Below the pieces are notes generated by a model that was not told where the DNA came from, did not search any database, and worked only from the letters and a program-made list of their open reading frames with translations. Positions 36,169 through 44,301 of a stretch of 64,000 nt of DNA are shown here, piece after piece; within the stretch, counting starts at the first letter, position 1, and every line of letters starts with the position of its first letter. The position numbers and the translations under genes are program-made. This stretch comes from Chlorobium sp. (GTDB lineage Bacteria; Bacteroidota; Chlorobiia; Chlorobiales; Chlorobiaceae): the NCBI GenBank assembly GCA_028277485.1, contig JANQGE010000081.1:17497-81496 (forward strand), in the 5' to 3' direction.

Positions 36169-37473
36169 TCAGTGTGCGAGGTTTTCAATGATCTCGAAAA
36201 AATTGGGAAAAGAAACACCGATAATCCCTGCATCTGCAATGCCGAGCTCTGTCGGGAGTACCTTGTCTGCTATCGCAAAACCCATTGCTATCCTGTGGTC
36301 ACTGTAGCTCTCGATGGACACTTTTCCGGTGGGCACGGTATCCTTTGCAGTAACGGCAAAACCGTCGGTAAATTCGTCACAGATAAAACCAAGTTGTTCC
36401 AGGTTATAGACCAAAGCGCTGATTCTATCACTTTCCTTTGCACGGAGTTCCGCTGCATGGTGCAATTCAAACTCATTGGTCGCACATGCTGAAAGCACCG
36501 CCAGCATCGGTATTTCATCAATAATGTTCGCGACCACGGCCGGATCGCTGATCCTGAGAGGCTTCATAAACGGGCTGTAACGCACAAGAATATCTCCGAT
36601 CTTCTCACCTCCCGTCAGCCGGATGTTTTCCAGGGAAATACCAGCCCCGGCCCCGGCAAGAATGTCGATATACCCGGTACGGGTCGGGTTGAGGCAGACA
36701 TCCCGAAGGAGAATTTCAGAGCCTTGACTCAGAAGACCAAGTGCTATAATAAAGCATGCCGCCGAGGGATCTCCCGGAACATGAAACGGTTTGGCCGGAA
36801 TAGTCAGCCTTCCGGGCACAACAACCTCCTGTCTTCCGTCAGAAAGCCCTTCAACTTGCAGCCCGAGCATAAGTTCGGTATGGTTGCGTGAAGGCAAGCT
36901 CTCGATAATGCGGCTCTCGCCTTCCGTATGCAAGGCAGCAAAAGTGACAAGTGATTTCACCTGGGCTGACGGTACAGGCAGCTCATAATGAATCGGATGA
37001 AGCGCTTTCATCCCTTTTATGACAACCGGGGCGGTATTATCCGGAGAAAGGTTGACCTCAGCGCCCATCAAACGCAAAGGATCCGCTACACGCTTCATCG
37101 GGCGCTTCATCAACGAACTGTCGCCGACCAGCGTGCTCTCAAAAGGCTGTGCGGCAAGAATCCCTGCAAACATCCGCATCGTGCTCCCGGAGTTGTTGCA
37201 CATCAGCTGTTGTTCGGGTTTCGTGAAACTCCACAGTCCGCCGGAATGCATAACCACCTTCCGGGTAGCGGTGCCGTTCACACCGGGTACTGTTTCCTGC
37301 CTTATGTCGATACCGCATGCTTGCAGCACACCCAGGGTCGACTGGTTGTCAAACCCTCCTGAAAAATTCGATATTTCCGTTGCACCTTCCGCGATGGATC
37401 CTATAAGGGCGGCGCGGTGGGATATCGATTTGTCCGGCGGCAGAGCACAAACCTCTCCTTTATACACACTCAT
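36169..37473 (-). CDS. aroA: 3-phosphoshikimate 1-carboxyvinyltransferase (EPSP synthase)
   Basis: 434 residues from the ATG giving MSVYKGEVCALP; the frame extends 81 bp upstream into a terminator. Active-site motifs: PDKSISHRAALIGSIAEG (PEP/shikimate-3-P lysine and serine-histidine), NNSGSTMRM loop, the TSAA-like DPSAACFIIAL, and SDHRIAMGFAIA near the C-terminus. Joins shikimate-3-phosphate with PEP in aromatic amino acid synthesis. A factor-independent terminator at 37499-37527 separates it from rpsU, so it probably has its own promoter within about 25 bp of the terminator or depends on read-through. Confidence 0.95.
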   Translation of the reverse strand: MSVYKGEVCALPPDKSISHRAALIGSIAEGATEISNFSGGFDNQSTLGVLQACGIDIRQETVPGVNGTATRKVVMHSGGLWSFTKPEQQLMCNNSGSTMRMFAGILAAQPFESTLVGDSSLMKRPMKRVADPLRLMGAEVNLSPDNTAPVVIKGMKALHPIHYELPVPSAQVKSLVTFAALHTEGESRIIESLPSRNHTELMLGLQVEGLSDGRQEVVVPGRLTIPAKPFHVPGDPSAACFIIALGLLSQGSEILLRDVCLNPTRTGYIDILAGAGAGISLENIRLTGGEKIGDILVRYSPFMKPLRISDPAVVANIIDEIPMLAVLSACATNEFELHHAAELRAKESDRISALVYNLEQLGFICDEFTDGFAVTAKDTVPTGKVSIESYSDHRIAMGFAIADKVLPTELGIADAGIIGVSFPNFFEIIENLAH

Positions 37474-37498
37474 GAACTTTATGATTAAGTTGCCCGGC

Positions 37499-37527
37499 AA
37501 AAAAAAAGCAACTCCATCAGGAGCTGC
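37499..37527 (-). terminator. Rho-independent terminator after rpsU
   Basis: On the minus strand GCAGCTCC-TGAT-GGAGTTGC (one G-T pair) followed by a nine-T run. It is 28 bp downstream of the rpsU stop and upstream of aroA. Confidence 0.85.
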
Positions 37528-37554
37528 CTTGTATCTCGTCCTGATTATCGTCAA

Positions 37555-37761
37555 TCAGGAGTTACGCTCTTCGTTGGCTCTCTGCGCTCTGCGTTTACCT
37601 CTTGAACGTTTCAGACGATTTTCAACTGAAGGCTTTACAAAGTATGCTTTTTTTCGAAACTCCTTCAAAACACCGGCACGTTCATATTTTTTCTTGAAGC
37701 GTTTGAGCATTTTGTCAATAGACTCGTTATCATTAAACTGTACGCTTACCAACTCTTTCAC
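37555..37761 (-). CDS. rpsU: 30S ribosomal protein bS21
   Basis: 68 residues, basic, with the family core MLKRFKKKYERAGVLKEFRKKAYFVKPSVENRLK shown by KRFKKKYERAGVL and KPSVE. Sits on the small ribosomal subunit near the Shine-Dalgarno helix. The preceding gene (zinc-ribbon-like protein) ends 15 bp upstream on the same strand, suggesting a two-gene transcript ending at the terminator just downstream. Confidence 0.95.
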   Translation of the reverse strand: MKELVSVQFNDNESIDKMLKRFKKKYERAGVLKEFRKKAYFVKPSVENRLKRSRGKRRAQRANEERNS

Positions 37762-37776
37762 CCCCTTAAAGTTGTT

Positions 37777-38418
37777 TTATCGTTTTAACTTCATTTTAAG
37801 AATATCCGCCAGTGACTCCGTCTGGCCGGGCTTGCCCTGGTTTACCTGCACGTTTTCAAGCAGTTGTTTCCTTCCGCTATCGATAAACTCTACTATAATA
37901 ACATGGGCACCGCTTCCAGTGGCGTTTTTCTCGCGAACTACCCCGACTTCGTCCAGAGCTCTGTGATACACCGCATCTCCCTGGGCATATATCCCGTGAG
38001 GAGAATACATCTGACAATCTTCGGGTTTAAGCTCCCGAAGGTTTAATTCTCTATCTATCTGAATCTGCCACTCCTTGAGCAGATAAACCTGGTTGCAGGA
38101 AGCACACCTGATCCAGTACTGGTTCTCCGCAGCAGACTGTAATTCCTCAGCGCCTGTGTTTTTCTTTCCTGGTTTTCCGGAATCAGGTTCACCCAGGACA
38201 TCATAGTCCTTGGGCTTGTCACTGGGCTTCCACTCTCCTACAAACACCTTTTCGGTCAGCTCTTCACAGCCTTCGCAAAAACTGGGCTTTATCTTTCCTT
38301 CGAGAATACACTGCCTTTTCTTCGACTCAACCGCCGGCAGTTGCTGCTGATCGGTATGTACAGGCTTTTCGGTATGTTCAACAGCGCTTTTTTTTCTCGT
38401 TTTCTTCTCAGCAGCCAT
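37777..38418 (-). CDS. Hypothetical protein with two CxxC pairs
   Basis: 213 residues, not recognised by function. Basic N-terminal tail (KKTRKK), then C-x2-C in CEGCEELTEK near 48 and again in CASCNQVYLL near 108, and a C-terminal SH3/KOW-like segment (GIYAQGDAVYHRALDEVGVV, then VIIVEFIDSGRKQLL). The four cysteines, roughly 60 residues apart, could bind zinc. A hydrophilic, soluble protein with a strong coupling to rpsU (15 bp), so a role in ribosome or RNA metabolism is possible, but this is inference only. Confidence 0.6.
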   Translation of the reverse strand: MAAEKKTRKKSAVEHTEKPVHTDQQQLPAVESKKRQCILEGKIKPSFCEGCEELTEKVFVGEWKPSDKPKDYDVLGEPDSGKPGKKNTGAEELQSAAENQYWIRCASCNQVYLLKEWQIQIDRELNLRELKPEDCQMYSPHGIYAQGDAVYHRALDEVGVVREKNATGSGAHVIIVEFIDSGRKQLLENVQVNQGKPGQTESLADILKMKLKR

Positions 38419-38705
38419 ACCTCTTTAACCCATGTTTTCCTTATGGAAAATGACAACTGGAGCTGTCGCTTCCAAGGCACCCAGTATATGTTGATAAAGT
38501 GTGTTCAGGATTGCTTAGATAAATAAATCTCCCCAAAAAAACAACCGTATAATTGCAACATAAGACTTAAGTAGAGTAATCAAAGGAAGATACCATAACA
38601 GTAACACGTAACCGGCGACGAGTAACAAGAGGGAGTTCTGTTGACGCTTCCCTCTTTTCTTGTCACCATTTTTCCGGGCACCATGAAGCAACCGACTCAG
38701 TAACA
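38419..38705. other. Intergenic stretch, no gene seen
   Basis: AT-rich interval between the CxxC protein start and an R2 repeat. It holds AAGAGGGAG...CTTCCCTCTT (38626-38660), which could fold but has no gene upstream to terminate on either strand. No RNA gene is recognised. Confidence 0.4.
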
Positions 38706-38772
38706 CCTAAATTGAGCGATTGTCGAACATGCTTTACTATTATTGAGCTTTTGTTGAAATGCTCAGTTTAGG
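38706..38772. repeat. R2 inverted repeat, copy 2
   Basis: 67 bp, CCTAAATTGAGCG to GCTCAGTTTAGG, three substitutions from copy 1 at 35007. It ends 6 bases before the stop codon of the CBS-like gene and may act as its terminator. Confidence 0.8.
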
Positions 38773-38778
38773 TAACAG

Positions 38779-40152
38779 CTACTTATGCGTTAACGCCTCG
38801 ATGAGATCAGATTTGGTCAGCAGTTGAAAACTCCCGTCAGAAAGCGTGATCAATACGCCGGAAGTGCTTTCCTGGAGCTTTTCTGAAAGTTCGGAAATTG
38901 TTGCATGCGAACCGCATACAGGGAAAGGCTGCTCCATATACCCGACAACCTTGGAGTTCATAGCCTCATCATTCTCGATCAGAATGGACAATATTTTATT
39001 CTCGCTGATGCTCCCGATTGCCGTGCCGTAGGATACTACCGGCAACTGAGAAACGTCATGCTGCCGCATCATCTCGAACGCTTCGGAAAGGGTATGCTCG
39101 GGATGGGCGAAAATAAGGTCTTTCCTGGTTTTCAGCCCGACAATATCTTCCGCCGTAATCTCATCTTTCGGTGGAGAAACCTTCCTGTAAAAGCCCTTTT
39201 GCTTCATCCACTCGTCATTGTACATTTTGCTGAGATAGTATCCTCCGTAATCACTCATGACAGCCACGATGCACGCACTCTCATCGAGGAGAGCACCTGC
39301 CCTTAATGCAGCAAAAAGCACCGCTCCCGAAGAACCTCCTGCAAAAATCGCATCATTTCGAAGCAGTTCACGCCCGCAGTTCAAAGCGTCACGGTCGTTG
39401 ACCTGAACAATATCATCGATAACAGAAGTATCCCAGTACTTCGACTCCCACAATCCGCCGATTTCTTCAAGCTCGTAACCGGCTGTTGCGCCCACTCGGC
39501 CGGCATGAAAAAGTTCACGGTATATTGATCCTTCAGGCTCCACTCCGACAATCTTGATATCGGGACGTTTGGCTTTCAAAAAACGGCCGAGCCCTGAAAT
39601 CATTGCACCGGAGATAACCGGAACAAAAAGATGGGTGACCTCACCTTCGGTCTGCTCCCAAATCTCAGGACCGGTTTTTTCTATGTGCACTTTACAGTTC
39701 AGCTCGTTTTCGTACATGTTGGTAAAGTAGGCGTGCGGCAGGTTCTGTACGAGATTTTCCGCGACATTCACGCAGCTCCGTGGTTCCCCTGGAAGGGCAT
39801 TGGAGGGCGTAATGACAATTTCAGCCCCCAGGGCCTTGAGCACTTGTTGTTTTTCCCGTGAAATTTTGTCCGGAACAACCAGCAACACCTTGTATCCCCT
39901 CGTTACGGTCGCCATTGCAAGAGCAATACCGCTGCTTCCATATGTCCAGTCAACAAGGGTCATTCCCGGCTTTATCAACTGCTCTTTTTCAGCATGATCC
40001 ACAATCGTGTTCGCGACACGACAGTAATGGGTTCCGGAAGGGTTCAGATACTCCACCTTCGCTATAATCTGCGGCTTGACATGCCGGGCCGAACGGTTGA
40101 CCAGAACCATGGGGGTCTGATCCGTTATCTTGAAAATGTTCTGTTGCCACAT
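38779..40152 (-). CDS. Cystathionine beta-synthase-like protein lacking the PLP lysine, with CBS domain pair
   Basis: 457 residues from the ATG giving MWQQNIFKIT; a longer start adds unrelated sequence. The core is the OASS/CBS fold (LNPSG, GTCAG-like phosphate region, GGSSGAVLFAAL), followed by two CBS (Bateman) modules at about 335-455. Two PLP elements are lost: the lysine of N-P-x-G-S-x-K-D-R is Y43 (NPSGTHYCR, no gap) and the phosphate loop G-T-G-G-T is SGAM at 181-184. So it is unlikely to be a PLP beta-synthase; it may be a pseudoenzyme or a sensor responding to adenylates through the CBS pair. The frame is intact over its full length, with no sign of pseudogenisation. Confidence 0.82.
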   Translation of the reverse strand: MWQQNIFKITDQTPMVLVNRSARHVKPQIIAKVEYLNPSGTHYCRVANTIVDHAEKEQLIKPGMTLVDWTYGSSGIALAMATVTRGYKVLLVVPDKISREKQQVLKALGAEIVITPSNALPGEPRSCVNVAENLVQNLPHAYFTNMYENELNCKVHIEKTGPEIWEQTEGEVTHLFVPVISGAMISGLGRFLKAKRPDIKIVGVEPEGSIYRELFHAGRVGATAGYELEEIGGLWESKYWDTSVIDDIVQVNDRDALNCGRELLRNDAIFAGGSSGAVLFAALRAGALLDESACIVAVMSDYGGYYLSKMYNDEWMKQKGFYRKVSPPKDEITAEDIVGLKTRKDLIFAHPEHTLSEAFEMMRQHDVSQLPVVSYGTAIGSISENKILSILIENDEAMNSKVVGYMEQPFPVCGSHATISELSEKLQESTSGVLITLSDGSFQLLTKSDLIEALTHK

Positions 40153-40394
40153 GTTGCCACGGGGAGTTGGTTTGAAAATAAAACACCTCGAAAAACCGCC
40201 GCGAGTCTCGATTTTATCAGGATACGCGAAGCACATGAAGTTCTTTGAAACACCCTTAAAGGAGCCGCACGCTTTTACAATGTAATGGACTTGAAAAACA
40301 AGAACAAAATATGTTTTTTACCTAAAAGGCACAGCAGACAATCCCCCCCGCTGCCTTTTGTTTCTCGAAACATCATAAACTTCTGAATACGCCA

Positions 40395-41549
40395 TTGACA
40401 GCGGATACAACAACGTTTACCGGTGAAAGTACGTTACCCGGAGAGCACCTGGCGGAAGCGCTGATCTCTTTGGCCAACCTTGCGCACAACTACCGCAGGA
40501 TCCGTGAGCGTATCCCGGAGAATTGCCGCGTGATGGGTATTGTCAAGGCCGATGCTTACGGACACAACGCCCTTCAGATATCGAAAACCCTTGAAAGCCT
40601 TGGCGTCAAAGATTTTGGGGTGGCAAACGTTGAAGAGGCTATTCCGCTACGAAAGTCCAGGGCAATCTCCGGAAAATCTTCGATTCTTGCGTTTTGTTCT
40701 CCCTTGCCCCCCCATATCGCCTTATACCTTCAGCACGACGTTGCAGCAACCCTTTGTGATTTTGAGATGCTTCGTACCGCCGAATCGGTTGCCGCCGCAC
40801 ATAACATACCGCTCAAGGTCCATGTGAAAATCGACACCGGAATGGGACGTCTGGGAACAGTTCCCGAAACGGCGTTTCAGCTCCTGAAAGCTGTGGAAGA
40901 GAGTCCTCATCTCAGGCTTATGGGTACCTATACCCATTTTGCCCAGAGCACCCGGCGGGACAGCTTCACCGTCGGACAGCTTGAAACATTTACAAAGATC
41001 TGCTCCGAGTTCGAACACCACGCACAGAGAAGCATCTGCAAGCATACGGCAAACAGCGGAGGCATACTTTGCTGCTCCGATGCCTGCCTGGACATGGTGA
41101 GGCCTGGGATCATGCTTTACGGATATCTCCCCGACGAGAACATGCAACACGACATCGATCTCAAACCGGTGATGCAGTTACGAGCGAAAGTGATTTTCAT
41201 CAAGGAAGTGGAAGCCGGCGCAACGATCAGTTACAACCGCACCTGGATTGCTCCATCCAGACGCAAAATAGCCACGGTTTCGGCAGGTTATGCTGACGGC
41301 TATTACAGAGCGTTGTCAAACCTGGCGACAGTCATCATCAGGGGAAACACTTACCCTCAGGTCGGAACGGTCACTATGGATCAGATCATGGTGGATCTCG
41401 GAAACAGCGACGACGTCCGCCTTGGTGATTTTGCCGTGCTTTTCGGTTGGGAAGGCTCCTCCGCCGGGGATTTAGCCAATACCGCGGAAACCATCAGCTA
41501 TGAAATACTCTGTGCTGTTTCCTCGAGGGTTACAAGAGTATTTGTGTAG
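40395..41549 (+). CDS. alr: Alanine racemase
   Basis: 384 residues, TTG start at 40395. PLP lysine in VKADAYGHNA near 50, tyrosine in SYNRTW near 280 as second base, and the PLP-binding arginine region KIDTGMGRLG. Makes D-alanine for peptidoglycan. First gene of a plus-strand run that continues with a ComEA-like protein and a hypothetical protein. Family assignment is secure; the TTG start is the best in-frame choice since no closer ATG precedes LEALISLANL. Confidence 0.93.
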   Translation: MTADTTTFTGESTLPGEHLAEALISLANLAHNYRRIRERIPENCRVMGIVKADAYGHNALQISKTLESLGVKDFGVANVEEAIPLRKSRAISGKSSILAFCSPLPPHIALYLQHDVAATLCDFEMLRTAESVAAAHNIPLKVHVKIDTGMGRLGTVPETAFQLLKAVEESPHLRLMGTYTHFAQSTRRDSFTVGQLETFTKICSEFEHHAQRSICKHTANSGGILCCSDACLDMVRPGIMLYGYLPDENMQHDIDLKPVMQLRAKVIFIKEVEAGATISYNRTWIAPSRRKIATVSAGYADGYYRALSNLATVIIRGNTYPQVGTVTMDQIMVDLGNSDDVRLGDFAVLFGWEGSSAGDLANTAETISYEILCAVSSRVTRVFV

Positions 41550-41643
41550 AATGGTGTCCTGGCTTTACCGGAAAATCACATTTTTCATATGCCCTACAAG
41601 CCGCATGCGGTTTATAAAAAAGTAAAAAACCTCCTACAGCTTC

Positions 41644-42138
41644 ATGATGAACTTTCGGGACAGAATAGCAGAACGGCTGAGCATAACCAGAACGGAGATA
41701 ACCGTCATATCATCCCTCCTGCTGTTTTTCATTCTTGGCATCATCGTCAGCAGCAGCCGTTCATTACAGGAAGCTCGCCGGTTTATAGAAACAGAACACA
41801 CAGAACGGTTCACGGACGCAGAGGTAGACAGTCTTCTCAGGGAAGCCGCCCTGCTCGAAGCCGCTCTTGCCGAAACCGATGTGACAGCCTTGCCTGTCCC
41901 GGAAAGAAAAAACATCCCTTCAAAAAAGCACGCCGGCTCATACAAAATCGTATTTTCAACCGCAACGGTTGACGAGCTTGCCGCTATCCCCGGAATAAGT
42001 ACCGTCCTTGCCGAGCGGCTGATAGCTTTCAGGAAATCAAGGCATGGAAAGGTTGAAAGATTCCAGGATTTTTTGGAAGTTAAAGGCATCGGCAGAAAAA
42101 GAATGGAAACCCTTGAACAGCACCTTATCCTTGAATAA
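41644..42138 (+). CDS. ComEA-like helix-hairpin-helix protein
   Basis: 164 residues. An N-terminal anchor helix at about 20-38 (VISSLLLFFILGIIV), a polar linker, then a double helix-hairpin-helix: VDELAAIPGISTVLAERLIAF and FLEVKGIGRKRMETL. This DNA-binding module matches ComEA, which binds incoming DNA at the cell surface in natural transformation. The gene ends exactly where the next one begins (TAA-ATG). Whether it serves competence or another role is not shown; other competence genes are not in the window. Confidence 0.82.
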   Translation: MMNFRDRIAERLSITRTEITVISSLLLFFILGIIVSSSRSLQEARRFIETEHTERFTDAEVDSLLREAALLEAALAETDVTALPVPERKNIPSKKHAGSYKIVFSTATVDELAAIPGISTVLAERLIAFRKSRHGKVERFQDFLEVKGIGRKRMETLEQHLILE

Positions 42139-43014
42139 ATGAGCATTATCTGCCACGCATGTGCAATAAACGCTTATTCAACCGCGGTTGCAAGCATCGC
42201 ATACGATACGGTCGGTGGTTATACAATCACGGAATGCAAGACAATGCGCACAGGGATCGGGGAACTTTCCGGGCCGAACGGCGATCGGGCTGTAAGCAAG
42301 CTTGCTTCTCTGCTCAAAAAAATGGGCATAGAAACCCTTGCTCTCTCCATCCAAACGCCGTGCTTCTTCCCGCTGGACACGGTATTGTCCCAAAACATCT
42401 CCGACAAGACATTTGATACCTACTGCAGAGCTGAAGCAGCCTTTTTGCTGAGCGATCCGGGAGAATATCTCCACGACCATGTTCCCTATACCCTTTACCC
42501 GGAGCAGGATCGTGCGCGTCGGTACCTGCTGTTCTACTACCCTTGTGACATGTTCGAGGCAGTGCATGGAAAGCTTTGCTCATTTTGTACGATCAGCAGC
42601 GAAACCCACTACCTCCGATCGATTATCCTGAGCGTTGCTGCCACCCTTCGACCATTTATTTTACTGGAACTCGAAAACGAATACGTGACGTTTTCGGCAG
42701 GCCGTAGCGGGGAGCTCGAATATTTCAGATACTGGCAGTTGAATCACCGCAGTGACGCAGAATATTTTGCCCTGCGGGAATTGACCGCCAATCAGGAACA
42801 TCGGAAATATCCGGTTTATATAACGGGAAATCTTGCGGGTGAAAAGTCTCTTATCGAAAGAATATCGCGCGCAGCAGGAACAAATCTTCACCCTTTCAGC
42901 CTTGTTGAGCTGTTTTCAATGCAGCGCAACGTACGCTCGCCCTGCACCTCTCCTGTTGAACTGAAAGCGTTGAGTGCCGCTTTCTTGAATCTTTACGACC
43001 AACTGCCTTCATAG
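42139..43014 (+). CDS. Hypothetical protein (291 aa), coupled to the ComEA-like gene
   Basis: Not recognised. ATG directly follows the stop of the ComEA-like gene. No signal peptide or membrane segment; cysteines are scattered without metal spacing. The mixed alpha/beta pattern (ALSIQTPCFFPLD, YLLFYYPCDM, FILLELENEYVTFS, PVYITGNLAGE) vaguely resembles an actin/ASKHA fold such as type IV pilus PilM, but I see no phosphate loop. It ends 22 bp inside the end of asd on the other strand (tail-to-tail overlap). Its companion suggests a DNA uptake or pilus role, as inference only. Confidence 0.6.
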   Translation: MSIICHACAINAYSTAVASIAYDTVGGYTITECKTMRTGIGELSGPNGDRAVSKLASLLKKMGIETLALSIQTPCFFPLDTVLSQNISDKTFDTYCRAEAAFLLSDPGEYLHDHVPYTLYPEQDRARRYLLFYYPCDMFEAVHGKLCSFCTISSETHYLRSIILSVAATLRPFILLELENEYVTFSAGRSGELEYFRYWQLNHRSDAEYFALRELTANQEHRKYPVYITGNLAGEKSLIERISRAAGTNLHPFSLVELFSMQRNVRSPCTSPVELKALSAAFLNLYDQLPS

Positions 43015-44027
43015 ATATTCACAAGCTTTTCGGCGATCTGCACTGCGTTCGTTGCGGCGCCTTTGCGCAAATTGTCGGCAACAACCCACATGTTCAGCGT
43101 TTTAGGATGCCAGTAATCCCTCCGTATGCGCCCGACAAACACCTCATCTTTTTCGTAGGAAGTAAGCGGCATGGGATAGAGATTTGATGAAGGGTCATCC
43201 TGAACAATGATCCCTGGCGCCTCTGCAAGCAGTTCCCTGACTGCTTCGATATCGAAATCTTTCTCGAATTCGATATTCAAAGATTCCCCATGACCACCGT
43301 AAACCGGAATACGAACAGTTGTCGGAGAAACACTCAGAGACTCGTCGCACATGATCTTACGAGTCTCGTTGACCATTTTCATCTCTTCCTTCGTATAATC
43401 GTTCTCCTGGAACACATCGATATGCGGGACGGCATTGAACGCGATCTGATGAACATGAACAAAGGAACCCGGAACTTTTCCGGCCAGTTCACCTTCAAGC
43501 GCATCATGTCCTGCTTTTCCTTTACCGGTAACGGACTGATACGTTGAAACCACCACCCTGCGAATAGTATACCTGTCATGCAGTGGTTTGAGAACAACCA
43601 CCATCTGAATGGTTGAACAATTCGGGTTCGCAATAATTTTTTTCGCCCGGCCTTCGGCATCGAACATTGTTTCCGGGTTCACTTCCGGTACAACAAGCGG
43701 CACTTCAGGATCCATGCGGAACGCTGAAGAGTTATCGATAACTATCGCACCTGCCTCGGCAGCCACAGGCGCCCACTGTCTGCTCGCTCCCGCACCAGCG
43801 GAAAACAGCGCTATGTCGGCCTGGCTGAAAACTTCGGGGCAAGGAACCTCTGTGACAAAGGTATCCCCCCGGAAATCAACCTCTTTACCACGGCTCCGCT
43901 CCGAAGCAAGAGGCAAAATTTTGCGTACCGGAAAATGACGCTCATGAAGCACCTGAAGCATGGTTCTGCCCACAAGACCCGTTGCCCCCAGTACCGCCAC
44001 ACTGTATGTTTTTTCAGTACTGCTCAT
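42993..44027 (-). CDS. asd: Aspartate-semialdehyde dehydrogenase
   Basis: 344 residues. NADP-binding start VAVLGATGLVGRTML at 10-24, catalytic cysteine in NPNCSTIQMVV near 135, and HIDVFQENDYTKEE-type substrate region (shown by HIDVFQE). Reduces aspartyl phosphate for lysine, methionine and threonine synthesis. It overlaps the convergent hypothetical gene by 22 bp, and the start is 30 bp from an R1 element. Confidence 0.95.
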   Translation of the reverse strand: MSSTEKTYSVAVLGATGLVGRTMLQVLHERHFPVRKILPLASERSRGKEVDFRGDTFVTEVPCPEVFSQADIALFSAGAGASRQWAPVAAEAGAIVIDNSSAFRMDPEVPLVVPEVNPETMFDAEGRAKKIIANPNCSTIQMVVVLKPLHDRYTIRRVVVSTYQSVTGKGKAGHDALEGELAGKVPGSFVHVHQIAFNAVPHIDVFQENDYTKEEMKMVNETRKIMCDESLSVSPTTVRIPVYGGHGESLNIEFEKDFDIEAVRELLAEAPGIIVQDDPSSNLYPMPLTSYEKDEVFVGRIRRDYWHPKTLNMWVVADNLRKGAATNAVQIAEKLVNIYEGSWS

Positions 44028-44057
44028 TTTATCGTTTTAATTATATGTGATTACTTT

Positions 44058-44179
44058 AGGGTACCTCTATTAATAATTTGTTGCGCACCTTGATGACGTC
44101 GTTGGTCGGATAGAAGAGGGTTTCTGCGCTCCGTCCGCCTTGTACTCAAGTCGCTCACGACAATTAATAGAGGTGCCCT
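44058..44179. repeat. R1 palindromic repeat, full-length copy
   Basis: 122 bp from GGGTACCTCTATTAATAAT to ATTAATAGAGGTGCCC. Flanked on both sides by TTTA, a possible target duplication. Core GGTTTCTGCGCTCCGTCCGCC in the same direction as the copies at 26.7 and 51.3 kb. It lies between asd and dusB. Confidence 0.88.
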
Positions 44180-44301
44180 TTAAAGAACATAAATTTCACC
44201 AACGAGTTATAAAAGAACAATGAGATCTTTTATAGGACTTATAAAAACTTCCGACTCTTTTCCCTCATTGCCATCCGGCTTTGAAGCTGCTCTTGTCACA
44301 A

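Noticed and set aside
38626..38660. Hairpin AAGAGGGAG/CTTCCCTCTT
   Set aside because: No gene ends near it on the plus strand and the minus strand has no T-tract, so it is not called as a terminator.
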